DNA of 13,229 nt from Gemmatimonadota bacterium. GTDB lineage: Bacteria > ARS69. A program made the position numbers and the translations under genes. The DNA is taken from positions 1 to 13,229 of the forward strand of contig BQJX01000025.1 of NCBI GenBank assembly GCA_021604925.1, read 5' to 3'. The notes under the pieces are model-generated. The model saw only the letters and a program-made list of their open reading frames with translations. It searched no databases and was not told the origin of the DNA. Positions 1-7,421 of this stretch are shown here, in pieces; position 1 is the first letter of the stretch, and each line of letters opens with the position of its first letter.

Positions 1-523
1 CTCCGTCGCCGAGCACCGCGATTCGGGTCACGCGGCTGCTCAGTCGACCCGCCACGTGCTTCAACACGGACTGCCCGCCCCAGTCGAGCAGCTGCTTGGG
101 CCGGCCCATGCGCGAACTCTTTCCGCCGATCAGAACGCCGCCGTGGACGGGTGCGGTGCGCCAGGCGCTTGGGAGCCACTCGCGGGTGACGCGCTCCCAG
201 GTCGCGAACCGATCGGTGCCGTCTCGGACGACGTACAGGATCGGACCGGCGGAACGCGGCGCGTCGTCTCCGTCGCCCGACTGGATCCACACCCGGGGCA
301 GCGACGACTCCGCGTGCCCGTCCACGAGGACCACGTCGTGTTGGCGGAGCCGCGCGGCGATGGCGCCGGACAGCTCCACGTTTCGCGGCACGACCGCGAC
401 CGACAGCCCGTCCGCTTCCATCCGGGAGCGCAAGTCCTGCACGGCCGCGGACGTGTCGGTGCCGGGAGGGCCGCACACCGCGAGGACAGCGCCGGGCGGC
501 GCGATGGGTTCAGGCGTTTTCAT
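1..523 (-). CDS. mobA: MobB-MobA fusion, molybdenum cofactor guanylyltransferase (partial; C-terminus beyond left edge)
   Basis: Read on the minus strand from ATG at 523, 174 codons are present before the window ends. Residues 16-28 (VCGPPGTDTSAAV) sit where MobB proteins carry the P-loop, and DVVLVDGH followed by SLPRV (63-78) matches the MobB pattern D-lvlvEG-k--plPki. Residues 128-145 (HGGVLIGGKSSRMGRPKQ) are the nucleotide-binding signature of MobA, which attaches GMP to molybdopterin in the cytoplasm. The protein therefore looks like a MobB-like domain fused ahead of MobA. The MobB P-loop lacks its lysine (GPPGTDTS), so that half is probably not a working GTPase. The ATG has only a weak ribosome site; an in-frame GTG at 559 is the alternative start. 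The catalytic remainder of MobA lies outside the window. A MocA-type cytidylyltransferase is possible, but GGxSSRMG favours MobA. No functional link to the polysaccharide genes is apparent. Confidence 0.82.
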   Translation of the reverse strand, partial: MKTPEPIAPPGAVLAVCGPPGTDTSAAVQDLRSRMEADGLSVAVVPRNVELSGAIAARLRQHDVVLVDGHAESSLPRVWIQSGDGDDAPRSAGPILYVVRDGTDRFATWERVTREWLPSAWRTAPVHGGVLIGGKSSRMGRPKQLLDWGGQSVLKHVAGRLSSRVTRIAVLGDG

Positions 524-628
524 TCCGTCAGTATCGCGGCGGGCCGGGTTCGTCGCCACGAGTTCTTCGGAGACGTCGCTCCCGTCGCCGATTAGTATCC
601 GCCGAGTTCCGGAATCGGGAGGCGTGCC

Positions 629-1294
629 GTGGTCAGTCGGAGGTGGGTGCACGTCCTCGTGGTCGGGGGCGTGGTCGCGATGGCGCCGATCTGCGCCCTG
701 ATCGGTGAGGATGCGTACTGGTGGTTTACCGGCGAAGAAGGCTTTGTGGAAGTCTGGCAGGTCGTCTTCTTCGCACTGGCGGGGGTCTTTGCGCTGCGCG
801 CGCGGGCGGTTCTTGCAAGGCTCGGCGAACGCGGTCTCTCTCGCTGGTTCCTTCTCGCCGCGGTCGGCCTCTTCCTCCTGGTGGGCGAAGAGATCAGCTG
901 GGGGCAGCGACTCTTCGGGTGGGCAACGCCCGAGAACCTGGCCGCAATCAACCGGCAGGGCGAGACCACCCTCCACAACATCCAGGGCCTGCACGAGATC
1001 ATGGGCCTCGGACAGATGCTTCTGGGAGCCTACGGCGCCCTTCTGCCGTTCTGGGTGCAGCGCTACCGCGGCCCCGGAAGTCGCCTGGTTCGCGCCTTCG
1101 TTCCGGCCGTTCGGTTTGCCCCGTACTTTGCGCCGGTCCTGTTGTGGCGCATCTATCGGGAACTCGGCCCACTGCCCAGCGGGCGCGCCTATGCGTTGAC
1201 CCAGCTCAACGAGGTCTTCGAACTCACCCTTTCGATCGGCATCTTCCTGCTGTTCCAGGACGCGTTCCGACGTGCGCGGGCAGGTGCGCTCTAG
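629..1294 (+). CDS. Conserved-looking polytopic membrane protein of unknown function (221 aa)
   Basis: The GTG start at 629 is chosen because GGGAGG ends 6 nt upstream. The protein has about five or six hydrophobic segments, around residues 7-26, 41-58, 72-86, 126-142, 160-175 and 195-211. Between the third and fourth lies a polar stretch with the striking motif GEEISWGQR (86-94), followed by RQGETTLHN (109-117). Such charged, Trp- and His-bearing motifs next to membrane helices usually indicate a conserved functional site. I associate EEISWGQR-type motifs with uncharacterised membrane proteins but cannot name a family or reaction. The gene is divergent from the Mob gene (105 bp between the starts) and convergent with the leftward polysaccharide operon, with 11 bp between the stop codons and no clear terminator there. 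Whether it takes part in envelope polysaccharide work is unknown. Confidence 0.8.
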   Translation: MVSRRWVHVLVVGGVVAMAPICALIGEDAYWWFTGEEGFVEVWQVVFFALAGVFALRARAVLARLGERGLSRWFLLAAVGLFLLVGEEISWGQRLFGWATPENLAAINRQGETTLHNIQGLHEIMGLGQMLLGAYGALLPFWVQRYRGPGSRLVRAFVPAVRFAPYFAPVLLWRIYRELGPLPSGRAYALTQLNEVFELTLSIGIFLLFQDAFRRARAGAL

Positions 1295-1305
1295 CGCCGG
1301 TCGGT

Positions 1306-2913
1306 TCAGTCCCGTTCCAGGCGTTGCCACACCGGTGAGCGCGGCGCGCGCGAGACAATCGTCTCCAGCACCCGGGCGGCCACCCCCCGACGAAGGCGGC
1401 GCGGATCCAGGCTCCAGGCCTCGCGCGTTGCCAGGGCGGCCAGGTGGGTGCGCAGCAGCGGCGCGAGCGCGGCGCGTGGCAGGCTGAGCCGCAGCCGGTG
1501 CTCGTCGACGCAGCGCTCCAGCAACCTCGAGAAGTCGCTCGTCTCCAGGAACTGCTCCGCGAACGCGGCCGGGGTCCAGCGAATGCCGCGCCGTTCCGCT
1601 GCCAGGGCACCGTACGTGCGCAGGAAATAGAGAAGGTCCCAAAGCGGCAACCCCGCCGACTCCGCGTTCTCCCAGTCCAGGAACACCACCTCGTTTCCGG
1701 GAGTGATCAGCAGGTTCCATGGGCCCGGGTCTCCGTGCATGAACACCGACGGAACCGCGGCTTCGGTGAGCGTGGCCACGTCGCGGCGAAGCGCTTCGTC
1801 GACGGCAGTGCTCGGGCGGTACATCGTGCGAAAGCGATCGACGAGTTCGCCCAGCGCGTCGCCGACCTCCGCGGGCGCGCTCGGGGAGGCGGACGCGACG
1901 GCGAGGTCTTCGATCCACCGGAGGGCCAGGGCGGCGCAGGGACAATCGGGCTGCGCCGTGGATCGAGCCCGGAATGGCTCGCCGACCACGGCGTCCTGCC
2001 CCACCACGGACAGGCCGCGATGAACGCCCACGAAGCGCAGGCTCGGAAAGCCGGCCGCCGGCAACCCGGTCAGGCTGGCCAGCGCGGACAGCGCCTTCCC
2101 CTCGTTGTCGAGGCGTGCATTGAAGCGCGCGTCCTGGGTGACCTTGACCGCTGCGCTCTCCCGGACCGTGGGGCCCTGGATCAGGAACAGGATCTTCTGC
2201 GAGCGGAATCCCCGCGACGGAATGAGACGCCATCGCGCCTGGGAGAGGTCCACGCCGGCGTCGGCCGCGACTTCCTGGATCCAGCCGGGAACCGCGCGGG
2301 CGTCCGTTCCCTCCGGAAGGAAGAGCGCCCCGTCGCTGGCGCCGGAGCCGGGCTTCGTGAGCGAAAGCGGAACGCCGGACGGATCCTCCGCGCGAACCGT
2401 CGCGTCCAGGCGACGCAGGCCCGTCCGGTGGGCCCATCGCCCCAGCACGCGTTCCACCTTGCCCAGCCACCGCCGAGCGCCCGCGGCCGCACCCAGCGGG
2501 AGTGGGGGGAAGATCACCGAACGAAGGGGCGGCTGCGGCGCGTCGTCCGGAATCCAATCGCCACCGGCGTCCCCGTCACCCGGCGACAACCACCACTCGA
2601 CGTGGTCCTTGCCGCCTCGCACCGCGTCCACCGCGTCGGGCGACGCGTGAATCGCGAAACTCCCGTCCGTTCGGTAGGTCGTCCACGCGGGATCGTCTTC
2701 CGCGCCGCGGCCCGCGAGCAGCAGGGTTCGCGGGCCGTCCGGCTCGCCCCAGCCCTGGAGCCCTGCCAGCGTTCGCGGGGACACCTCGCCGATCGCGCGG
2801 ATGCGCCACCCGGCCAGCGACGGCAGAAGGTAGACCCAACTCGGCGGGGCGGGCGCTCCCATCCGGTTGCTGCCCGGCGGAAAAACCACACTTCTGGAGA
2901 AGCGGAGGATCAC
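1306..2913 (-). CDS. Aminoglycoside-phosphotransferase-fold (APH-like) kinase with a long novel N-terminal half (535 aa)
   Basis: GTG at 2913 overlaps the flippase stop as GTGA and has GGGAG 7 nt upstream, so it is preferred over longer readings that would run through the flippase gene. Residues about 235-480 form an APH/choline-kinase-like domain. AVKVTQ carries the probable ATP-binding Lys257, with Glu271 following in DNEGKAL. The catalytic loop is HGDPGPWN (393-400), and FLDWE supplies the metal-binding Asp413. The invariant residues are therefore intact. Family members phosphorylate small hydroxylated substrates such as sugars, aminoglycosides and choline. Residues 1-230 resemble nothing I recognise; they include a Trp-rich stretch (EWW around 106-108) and are not membrane-spanning. 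It is the last gene of the leftward operon, translationally coupled to the flippase, so a cytoplasmic role in modifying a glycan precursor or lipid carrier is likely. The substrate is unknown. Antibiotic resistance is an unlikely role given the context and the extra domain. Confidence 0.85.
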   Translation of the reverse strand: MILRFSRSVVFPPGSNRMGAPAPPSWVYLLPSLAGWRIRAIGEVSPRTLAGLQGWGEPDGPRTLLLAGRGAEDDPAWTTYRTDGSFAIHASPDAVDAVRGGKDHVEWWLSPGDGDAGGDWIPDDAPQPPLRSVIFPPLPLGAAAGARRWLGKVERVLGRWAHRTGLRRLDATVRAEDPSGVPLSLTKPGSGASDGALFLPEGTDARAVPGWIQEVAADAGVDLSQARWRLIPSRGFRSQKILFLIQGPTVRESAAVKVTQDARFNARLDNEGKALSALASLTGLPAAGFPSLRFVGVHRGLSVVGQDAVVGEPFRARSTAQPDCPCAALALRWIEDLAVASASPSAPAEVGDALGELVDRFRTMYRPSTAVDEALRRDVATLTEAAVPSVFMHGDPGPWNLLITPGNEVVFLDWENAESAGLPLWDLLYFLRTYGALAAERRGIRWTPAAFAEQFLETSDFSRLLERCVDEHRLRLSLPRAALAPLLRTHLAALATREAWSLDPRRLRRGVAARVLETIVSRAPRSPVWQRLERD

Positions 2914-4439
2914 CCCGAGTCTCCCGGCCGGGGCTTGCCGCCCAGCATCCGGCCGAGCCACGGCAGGCGACCCAGCTCGGGAAACGTGTCCAGCACGTTC
3001 AGCGCCCGGCGGTTCACCGCCAGCACGAGGACGGAGACCACCGCGGCCGCTCCGCCCGCGACCCATACGGACGGTCGCCACACCAGTTCGAGAACTCCGA
3101 GAACGGAGACGCCCAGGATCAACACGGCGTACGGACGCAGAGCCGCGGGATCCAGGGCGCGAACGCCGGCCGCGCGACGCAGCCCGTTCTGTTTCAGCAG
3201 GTTGTGCACAATCAGCGTGCCCGCCGTGGCGATGGCGGCGCCCTGCACTCCCATCTTCGGGATCAGCCACAGATTGCCGCCCACGTTCAACGCAAAGGCC
3301 AGCACGTTCACCACCACCACGTACTTCACCATCTTGTATACGTTCAGCATCATCCCGTTCGGTCCGAGCGCCGCGTGGGCGTAGTAGCCGAACGTGAGCA
3401 GGGCCAGCAGCGAGCCCGAGTCCGCGTACCGCTCGCCGAAGAGCAGCTCCGTGAGCGGCCGCGCCAGCGAGAACGTGACGGCGAAGATCGGAAACGAGAG
3501 GATCGCGATCCACGTGGCCGTGCGCCAGTAGAGTTCATTGAGCCCGACGAAGTCCTTCCGCTGGAAGTAGCGGGCGGCCAGCGGCGTGAAGAGGACCGCG
3601 AACATCTCCAGAACGACCTGATTCAGGCGGGCCACCGGATACACGGCGCGCAGGGAAGCCACGTCCTCCGGGCCGGCCATCTGGCCGAGCATCACGGCGT
3701 CGGCGTGGTTGATCCCGGCAAAGACGATCTCGGTGGTGAGCAGCGGCAACGCGAAGCCGAACAGTTCGCGCGCCGGGAACTTCCACTCGCCCGGCCCATC
3801 CGAGCCCACGTAGCGGCGCTCGCGCAGGACTCGGAGGAGCAGGGCGCCGTAGACCGCAAGGCCCAGAACGCCGGTCACCACGTACCCCGCCGCGAGCATG
3901 ACGACGCCGCCGCCCTGCAGGATCAGCGTGGCGATGACCAGCAGGCGAAGGGCCGGGGTGACCAGGAATCGTCGAACGAAGATGGCGCGCGGGCGACCGA
4001 ACACCGAGAAGAACCCGACGAAGAGCCGGTCCAACCCCTGGATCGGCGCCAGGACCGACAGGATGACCAGGGCCATCACCGCGCCGTCCGTCTGCACCAG
4101 TTCGCCGGCGATCCAACCGCGCAGTCCCCACACGAGAAGCACGGCGGCGATGCCCGCGGCCACGGTGGATCCCAGGGCCAGCACCATGCTCCCCATCGCG
4201 CGAGCGCGGTCGCCCTGTTCGTCGTAGATCGGAACGTACCGGGCAACGGCCCGGTGCAGTCCGAGAGAAACGAGGCCTTCGCCGATCGTGGCGATCGACA
4301 GGGCGTAGGCGAAGGCGCCGTAGCCCTCCTTGGAGAGCGTTCGAACGACCAGAACCTGAACCACCAGGTTCGTGACCAGCGAAAGAATCCGACCGAGCAG
4401 CAGGAGGCTCGATCCTCGAATCTGCCCCCGGGTATCCAT
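2910..4439 (-). CDS. Wzx-type polysaccharide flippase (MOP superfamily, 509 aa)
   Basis: This is a polytopic inner-membrane protein with 12-14 predicted helices, the length typical of lipid-linked oligosaccharide flippases. It begins with the family-typical helix and loop (LLLLGRILSLVTNLVVQVL, then RTLSKEGYGAFAYA, residues 12-46). In the middle are FALPLLTTEI (228-237) and NHADAVMLGQMAGPEDVA (244-261), the usual second-bundle entry. Near the end is LWLIPKMGVQGAAIAT (390-405), another hallmark. The expected job is to move undecaprenyl-linked repeat units from the cytoplasmic to the periplasmic leaflet. ATG at 4439 is chosen over longer readings because AAGGA lies 6 nt upstream and the start falls 2 nt after the previous stop. 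The final four bases overlap the start of the APH-like gene, so the two are translationally coupled. The C-terminus ends in a short soluble tail (about 480-509). Homologues are too divergent in sequence to infer the transported glycan. Confidence 0.92.
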   Translation of the reverse strand: MDTRGQIRGSSLLLLGRILSLVTNLVVQVLVVRTLSKEGYGAFAYALSIATIGEGLVSLGLHRAVARYVPIYDEQGDRARAMGSMVLALGSTVAAGIAAVLLVWGLRGWIAGELVQTDGAVMALVILSVLAPIQGLDRLFVGFFSVFGRPRAIFVRRFLVTPALRLLVIATLILQGGGVVMLAAGYVVTGVLGLAVYGALLLRVLRERRYVGSDGPGEWKFPARELFGFALPLLTTEIVFAGINHADAVMLGQMAGPEDVASLRAVYPVARLNQVVLEMFAVLFTPLAARYFQRKDFVGLNELYWRTATWIAILSFPIFAVTFSLARPLTELLFGERYADSGSLLALLTFGYYAHAALGPNGMMLNVYKMVKYVVVVNVLAFALNVGGNLWLIPKMGVQGAAIATAGTLIVHNLLKQNGLRRAAGVRALDPAALRPYAVLILGVSVLGVLELVWRPSVWVAGGAAAVVSVLVLAVNRRALNVLDTFPELGRLPWLGRMLGGKPRPGDSG

Positions 4440-4441
4440 CG

Positions 4442-5701
4442 TCAGTCCTTCACGAATCGTGCGCGGTAGCGCTGCCACATCGCCTCGGTGACATCGCGGC
4501 GCACGTCGTCGATCGGGTTGGAAGCGTCGACCAGGACCCAGTGACGCCGCGCGTCCGCCAGCGATCGGTACCCGGCGCGATCCCGCTCCAGCCGCTCCAC
4601 GGAGTGCTCCTGCTTGCGACCATGCAGGATGGCTCCCGGCGCGTCCAGAACCACCACCAGGTCGGGTGCCGGCAGCGCGTGGGCCAGCAACGCGCGGCGC
4701 CACCGCGAGAGCGTCCGAAGAGGTGGGTCCGTCGGCAGCAGCGCTTCGTAGGGATACCGGTCAAACAGGACCCACCGGCGGCGGGACAGATCGATGCGCG
4801 ATCGAAGCCAGGTCCTCCACGCGTGCCCGAGCCTTCGAGCCATGCCCAGGCCCGGGATCCGGCTGCGCCCCTGGCCGGCAAACGCACCGCCCTCCAACCC
4901 CAGGTAGTAGGTGCGAACGGTGAAGAAGAGCGAGTCCCGCAGCGAAGCGATCACCGTGGACTTGCCCGCTCCGTCCGGGGCCAGCAGCGCGGCCGCCACT
5001 CCGCGTCGCGTGACGATCTCCCGGAGCTTGGTGAGCGTGAGGGACGCGCGATGGGATCGCTCGCGCCGGCGGCTCGCACGGTCGTTCTTCCGCCACGCCG
5101 CCTGAAGGTCGCGTGCGCACTCGTTCAGACTCCCCCAGTCGCGGCTCCGGACGGCGGAGCGGAGGGTCGCGGCGCTTCCGTGCGGCAATCCAAGCTCGTC
5201 GAGGGCGCGCGCCAGTTCTCCGTCCGGCGTTGCCGACGGCTCCAGCTCCTGGAGCACGCCTTGGTGCTTGGTGGCCACCCGTCCCTTGTCCAGCAGCGCG
5301 TGAAGCAGCGTGACCCAGAAGCGGTCGTCCGGAGCGGGTACCGGCACGCCGGCATCGTCGACCGTACGGCGCAACAACCCTGCGACCCCCGGACGAAGCC
5401 GCAGCGAGTGAAACGGGCCGAAGTCCAGCATGGTGACCACGTGGAGATAGATCCACGAATCGGAACCGCGGGCATACTGCAGGTAGAAGTTCTGCGAGCC
5501 TCCCGCCCAGCTTCGCAGCATCACGAACCCCGCGCTCTCGAGGGCGCTTCTCGCGGCGCGCCGGTCCTCCGGGTGGACCACGAGGTCCACGTCCCCTTCG
5601 GGGGCGGACAGCGCGTCGCGCCCGCGAAGCAGGCACCAGCGCACATTCGCACGGGTCAGCGCGGCGAACGCGGCCTGAAGGTCGGGGTGCACCGGGCTCA
5701 T
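4442..5701 (-). CDS. Nucleotidyltransferase-like domain fused to a thymidylate-kinase-like P-loop domain (419 aa)
   Basis: ATG at 5701 overlaps the stop of the membrane glycosyltransferase as ATGA. It has no good Shine-Dalgarno site, so initiation is probably by coupling. Residues about 5-200 look like a minimal nucleotidyltransferase fold: CLLRGRD then EGDVDLVVHPEDR (35-47), where Asp37 and Asp39 match the paired acidic residues of that superfamily. The canonical GS is not obvious, so activity is uncertain. Residues about 233-419 form a thymidylate/deoxynucleoside-kinase-like domain with Walker A APDGAGKST (241-249), a DRYPYE motif (314-319) like the TMPK DR-Y site, VVVLDAP (349-355), and a basic lid-like stretch with Arg362 and Lys363. 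Real thymidylate kinases stand alone and are about 210 aa, so this is a paralogue with another job. Related NTase and kinase proteins occur in bacterial polysaccharide loci, but I know of no established reaction. It lies between the GT-C enzyme and the flippase. Confidence 0.85.
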   Translation of the reverse strand: MSPVHPDLQAAFAALTRANVRWCLLRGRDALSAPEGDVDLVVHPEDRRAARSALESAGFVMLRSWAGGSQNFYLQYARGSDSWIYLHVVTMLDFGPFHSLRLRPGVAGLLRRTVDDAGVPVPAPDDRFWVTLLHALLDKGRVATKHQGVLQELEPSATPDGELARALDELGLPHGSAATLRSAVRSRDWGSLNECARDLQAAWRKNDRASRRRERSHRASLTLTKLREIVTRRGVAAALLAPDGAGKSTVIASLRDSLFFTVRTYYLGLEGGAFAGQGRSRIPGLGMARRLGHAWRTWLRSRIDLSRRRWVLFDRYPYEALLPTDPPLRTLSRWRRALLAHALPAPDLVVVLDAPGAILHGRKQEHSVERLERDRAGYRSLADARRHWVLVDASNPIDDVRRDVTEAMWQRYRARFVKD

Positions 5702-7140
5702 CGAGAGGCGGTGCGGCCGAAGCGCCGTCGCACCTTGATGAGCAGCGCCACCAGCGGAAGCGCCGCCACCGGCAGCAGAAAGACGGCCCGCGGCGAGAAC
5801 GGAAACAGGTCCGGAAGAACGAAGGAGGAGGAGCCGACGAGGTACCACAGGTCGAACAGGAAGAACGAAACGCACAGCGCGCCGGCAAGCATCAGGATGG
5901 GTACCGACATCACCGGGGCGGTCACCGCCAGCAACGTCAGCAGGTAGTCGGAGGACGCGAACTTGGCGAAGAACAGCGAGAAGTAGAGGGAGACGATCGC
6001 CCACCCCAGGTAGAGGTTCCGGCCAAGGTCCCTTCGGGTCCATCCGACCGCGAACACCAGCCCCGCGAAGGCGATCTGCAACAGCAGACGACTCGTCGAA
6101 GTGCCGGCGCTTCCGTCCGTCTGGTTGGCGAGCCCCAGGTAGCGGGCGGCCAGGGAACCGTCGAGGCCCTCCTGGAAGGGAAGCCAGACAGCCACCGCCG
6201 TGGCCAGGCACACAACGACGGCGACGCCGATCTCACGCCAGCGCTTCGCTCGCGCGTCCGCCAGGATCGCGACGACCAGAAACGGAACCGTGAAGATCTT
6301 GACGAAGACCGAAAGCGTGAGCGGCACCACCGCCCAGCGTCGATGGCCGCGGGTCAGCAACCACATGCCGAGCAGGAGATAGAACACCATGACGGTGTCG
6401 GTGCGGCTCTGGATGTTCGCGATCATGATGGGGTTCCATCCCCAGAGAACCAGCGCGGCGAGCGCGTGCTCAGGGCAGGTGCGAAGGCAGATCGCGTTCA
6501 GGAGAAACAGGCACCCGACTCCCATCAGGAACAGAAGAAATCGCAGGAGCACAAGGTTCAGGGCGACGTCGCCCTGCGCAACCCACGCAACGGCGACGTT
6601 CCACACCATCCAGCCGGGCAGCTTTCCGCCCGCCGTATCCGTGTAGGCCTGGTTGGCGAAGTCCATGAACGGGTCGTTCGGGAACTCGTCCGCCGGGGTC
6701 ACGTAGGGATTCGCGTCGTGTGCCGCAGCGACGCGGGCGCGCATCATGTAGTTGTACGGGTTCGTGTTCATCGTGGGCGGCGCCAGGACCGTCAGGAACA
6801 TGCAAGCAATGCTCACGCCCAGGATCCATCGTCGAATGCGGCGGTCGGTACGCCCCCAGGTGGCGATCACGCCGAAGAGGCAGGCGGCCAGCCCCAACCC
6901 CGCGCCCAACAGGATGATGGCGGCTACCGAATGGGGATCGTCGAGGGCGGGGGAGCGGTGCTTGGCCAGGAATGCCCAGTGGGGGAGTCGATCCATCAGG
7001 GCCACGCTGCGCTGGCTCATGCGGCCGGCGGTCAGCGGCAGGACGTACGCGAAAATCAGCGTGAACGAGAGAGTGGCCGCGGAGAACGCGACCATGCCCC
7101 ACCACACCTGCCGGAGGTTCGACGTGAGTGTCCTGTCCAT
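5698..7140 (-). CDS. Polytopic GT-C-type glycosyltransferase, GT87/mannosyltransferase-like (480 aa)
   Basis: About ten or more hydrophobic segments are spread over the protein (for example 14-36, 72-93, 105-120, 193-216, 250-262, 270-294, 305-320, 353-366, 375-392, 400-432, 453-469). The first large extracytoplasmic loop region holds NTNPYNYMMRARVAAAHDANPY (125-146), the pattern seen in polyprenol-phosphate-dependent GT-C enzymes, where an acidic or polar residue and NPY follow the first helices. WNPIMIANIQSRTDTVMVFY (235-254) and VFVKIFTVPFL (278-288) are further family-like motifs. The likely role is adding a sugar from a polyprenyl-phosphate donor on the periplasmic side. A Wzy-like polymerase is a weaker alternative, because polymerases lack these motifs. 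ATG at 7140 is chosen because AAGGAG lies 11 nt upstream; an in-frame GTG at 7191 has no such site. It is the promoter-proximal gene of the leftward operon and overlaps the next gene by 4 nt. Confidence 0.82.
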   Translation of the reverse strand: MDRTLTSNLRQVWWGMVAFSAATLSFTLIFAYVLPLTAGRMSQRSVALMDRLPHWAFLAKHRSPALDDPHSVAAIILLGAGLGLAACLFGVIATWGRTDRRIRRWILGVSIACMFLTVLAPPTMNTNPYNYMMRARVAAAHDANPYVTPADEFPNDPFMDFANQAYTDTAGGKLPGWMVWNVAVAWVAQGDVALNLVLLRFLLFLMGVGCLFLLNAICLRTCPEHALAALVLWGWNPIMIANIQSRTDTVMVFYLLLGMWLLTRGHRRWAVVPLTLSVFVKIFTVPFLVVAILADARAKRWREIGVAVVVCLATAVAVWLPFQEGLDGSLAARYLGLANQTDGSAGTSTSRLLLQIAFAGLVFAVGWTRRDLGRNLYLGWAIVSLYFSLFFAKFASSDYLLTLLAVTAPVMSVPILMLAGALCVSFFLFDLWYLVGSSSFVLPDLFPFSPRAVFLLPVAALPLVALLIKVRRRFGRTASR

Positions 7141-7271
7141 CGGGGCGGGCACTCCTTCGCAAGGCACAACGCGCCCCGCATGATAGTCCACGAGGTTCGA
7201 CGTGTCGCACCCCCTTCGAGAAACGTCGGCAGGGGGAGCGGGGGAGTCCAGCCCCCAGGAGTCAACCGGGT

Positions 7272-7291
7272 CCAGGGATCGCGAATCCTGG
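7272..7291. repeat. Imperfect 20-bp palindrome flanked by GTCAAC direct repeats
   Basis: CCAGG at 7272-7276 pairs with CCTGG at 7287-7291, and the centre TCGCGA at 7279-7284 is itself palindromic, leaving two mismatched pairs. The hexamer GTCAAC lies on each side, at 7261-7266 and 7291-7296. This may be a second protein-binding site in the divergent region. Chance similarity in GC-rich DNA cannot be excluded. Confidence 0.3.
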
Positions 7292-7406
7292 TCAACATTG
7301 CCCGCCGGTTGTTGTCCGACGCCCGTTACGAACGTTCGGATCGATGTCGGCGCTGCCGGTGGATCGCCGGGGAAGGGCGGCTTCCGAACCGGACGCCGAA
7401 GCGATT

Positions 7407-7421
7407 CCGGTTGAGAACCGG
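7407..7421 (+). promoter_or_regulatory. Perfect inverted repeat over the -35 box, candidate operator
   Basis: CCGGTT (7407-7412), GAG, AACCGG (7416-7421) is a perfect 6-3-6 inverted repeat that contains almost the whole -35 hexamer. A second short palindrome, CCGGG-TG-CCCGG (7418-7429), follows at once in the promoter spacer. A protein bound here would cover the -35 element, so repression is the simplest reading. The binding protein is unknown. Confidence 0.45.

Larger units (their letters stand above)
7264..7421. promoter_or_regulatory. Cluster of five AACCGG/CCGGTT half-sites, candidate operator array
   Basis: AACCGG occurs on the plus strand at 7264-7269, 7387-7392 and 7416-7421. Its complement CCGGTT occurs at 7305-7310 and 7407-7412. 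A simple base-composition estimate for GC-rich DNA predicts well under one copy in a stretch this long. Two pairs face each other as inverted repeats: 7387/7407 with 14 bp between, and 7407/7416 with 3 bp between. The sites lie upstream of and over the rightward promoter. They could be bound by a regulator controlling one or both operons; no regulator gene is visible in the window. Confidence 0.45.

Noticed and set aside
592..1002. Minus-strand open frame of 136 codons opposite the 221-aa membrane protein
   Set aside because: Basic, Thr/Pro-rich translation without motifs; the plus-strand gene has a good ribosome site and membrane-protein composition.
1295..1305. Possible bidirectional terminator between the convergent genes
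   Set aside because: The 11-bp gap and its flanks show only a 4-bp GCGC stem around TCTA and no T-run.
1444..3384. Long plus-strand open frame (646 codons) antisense to the APH-like and flippase genes
   Set aside because: It is rich in Arg, Gln, Pro and His with no domain motifs, as expected opposite high-GC genes. The minus-strand frames carry clear kinase and flippase motifs.
2502..4469. Long plus-strand open frame (655 codons) over the flippase gene
   Set aside because: Low-complexity Arg/Gln/His composition and exact overlap with the flippase; a codon-bias shadow.
4541..5947. Plus-strand open frame of 468 codons opposite the NTase/kinase fusion
   Set aside because: No recognisable motif, no ribosome site, atypical composition; shadow of the real gene.
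7329..7338. Perfect palindrome CGAACGTTCG as a separate operator
   Set aside because: A single 10-bp palindrome in GC-rich DNA can arise by chance and has no repeat elsewhere in the region, so it is only mentioned in the region entry.
7141..7410. Sigma70 promoter for the leftward operon from the two minus-strand GTTGAC boxes
   Set aside because: No acceptable -10 element lies at the proper spacing from either box.
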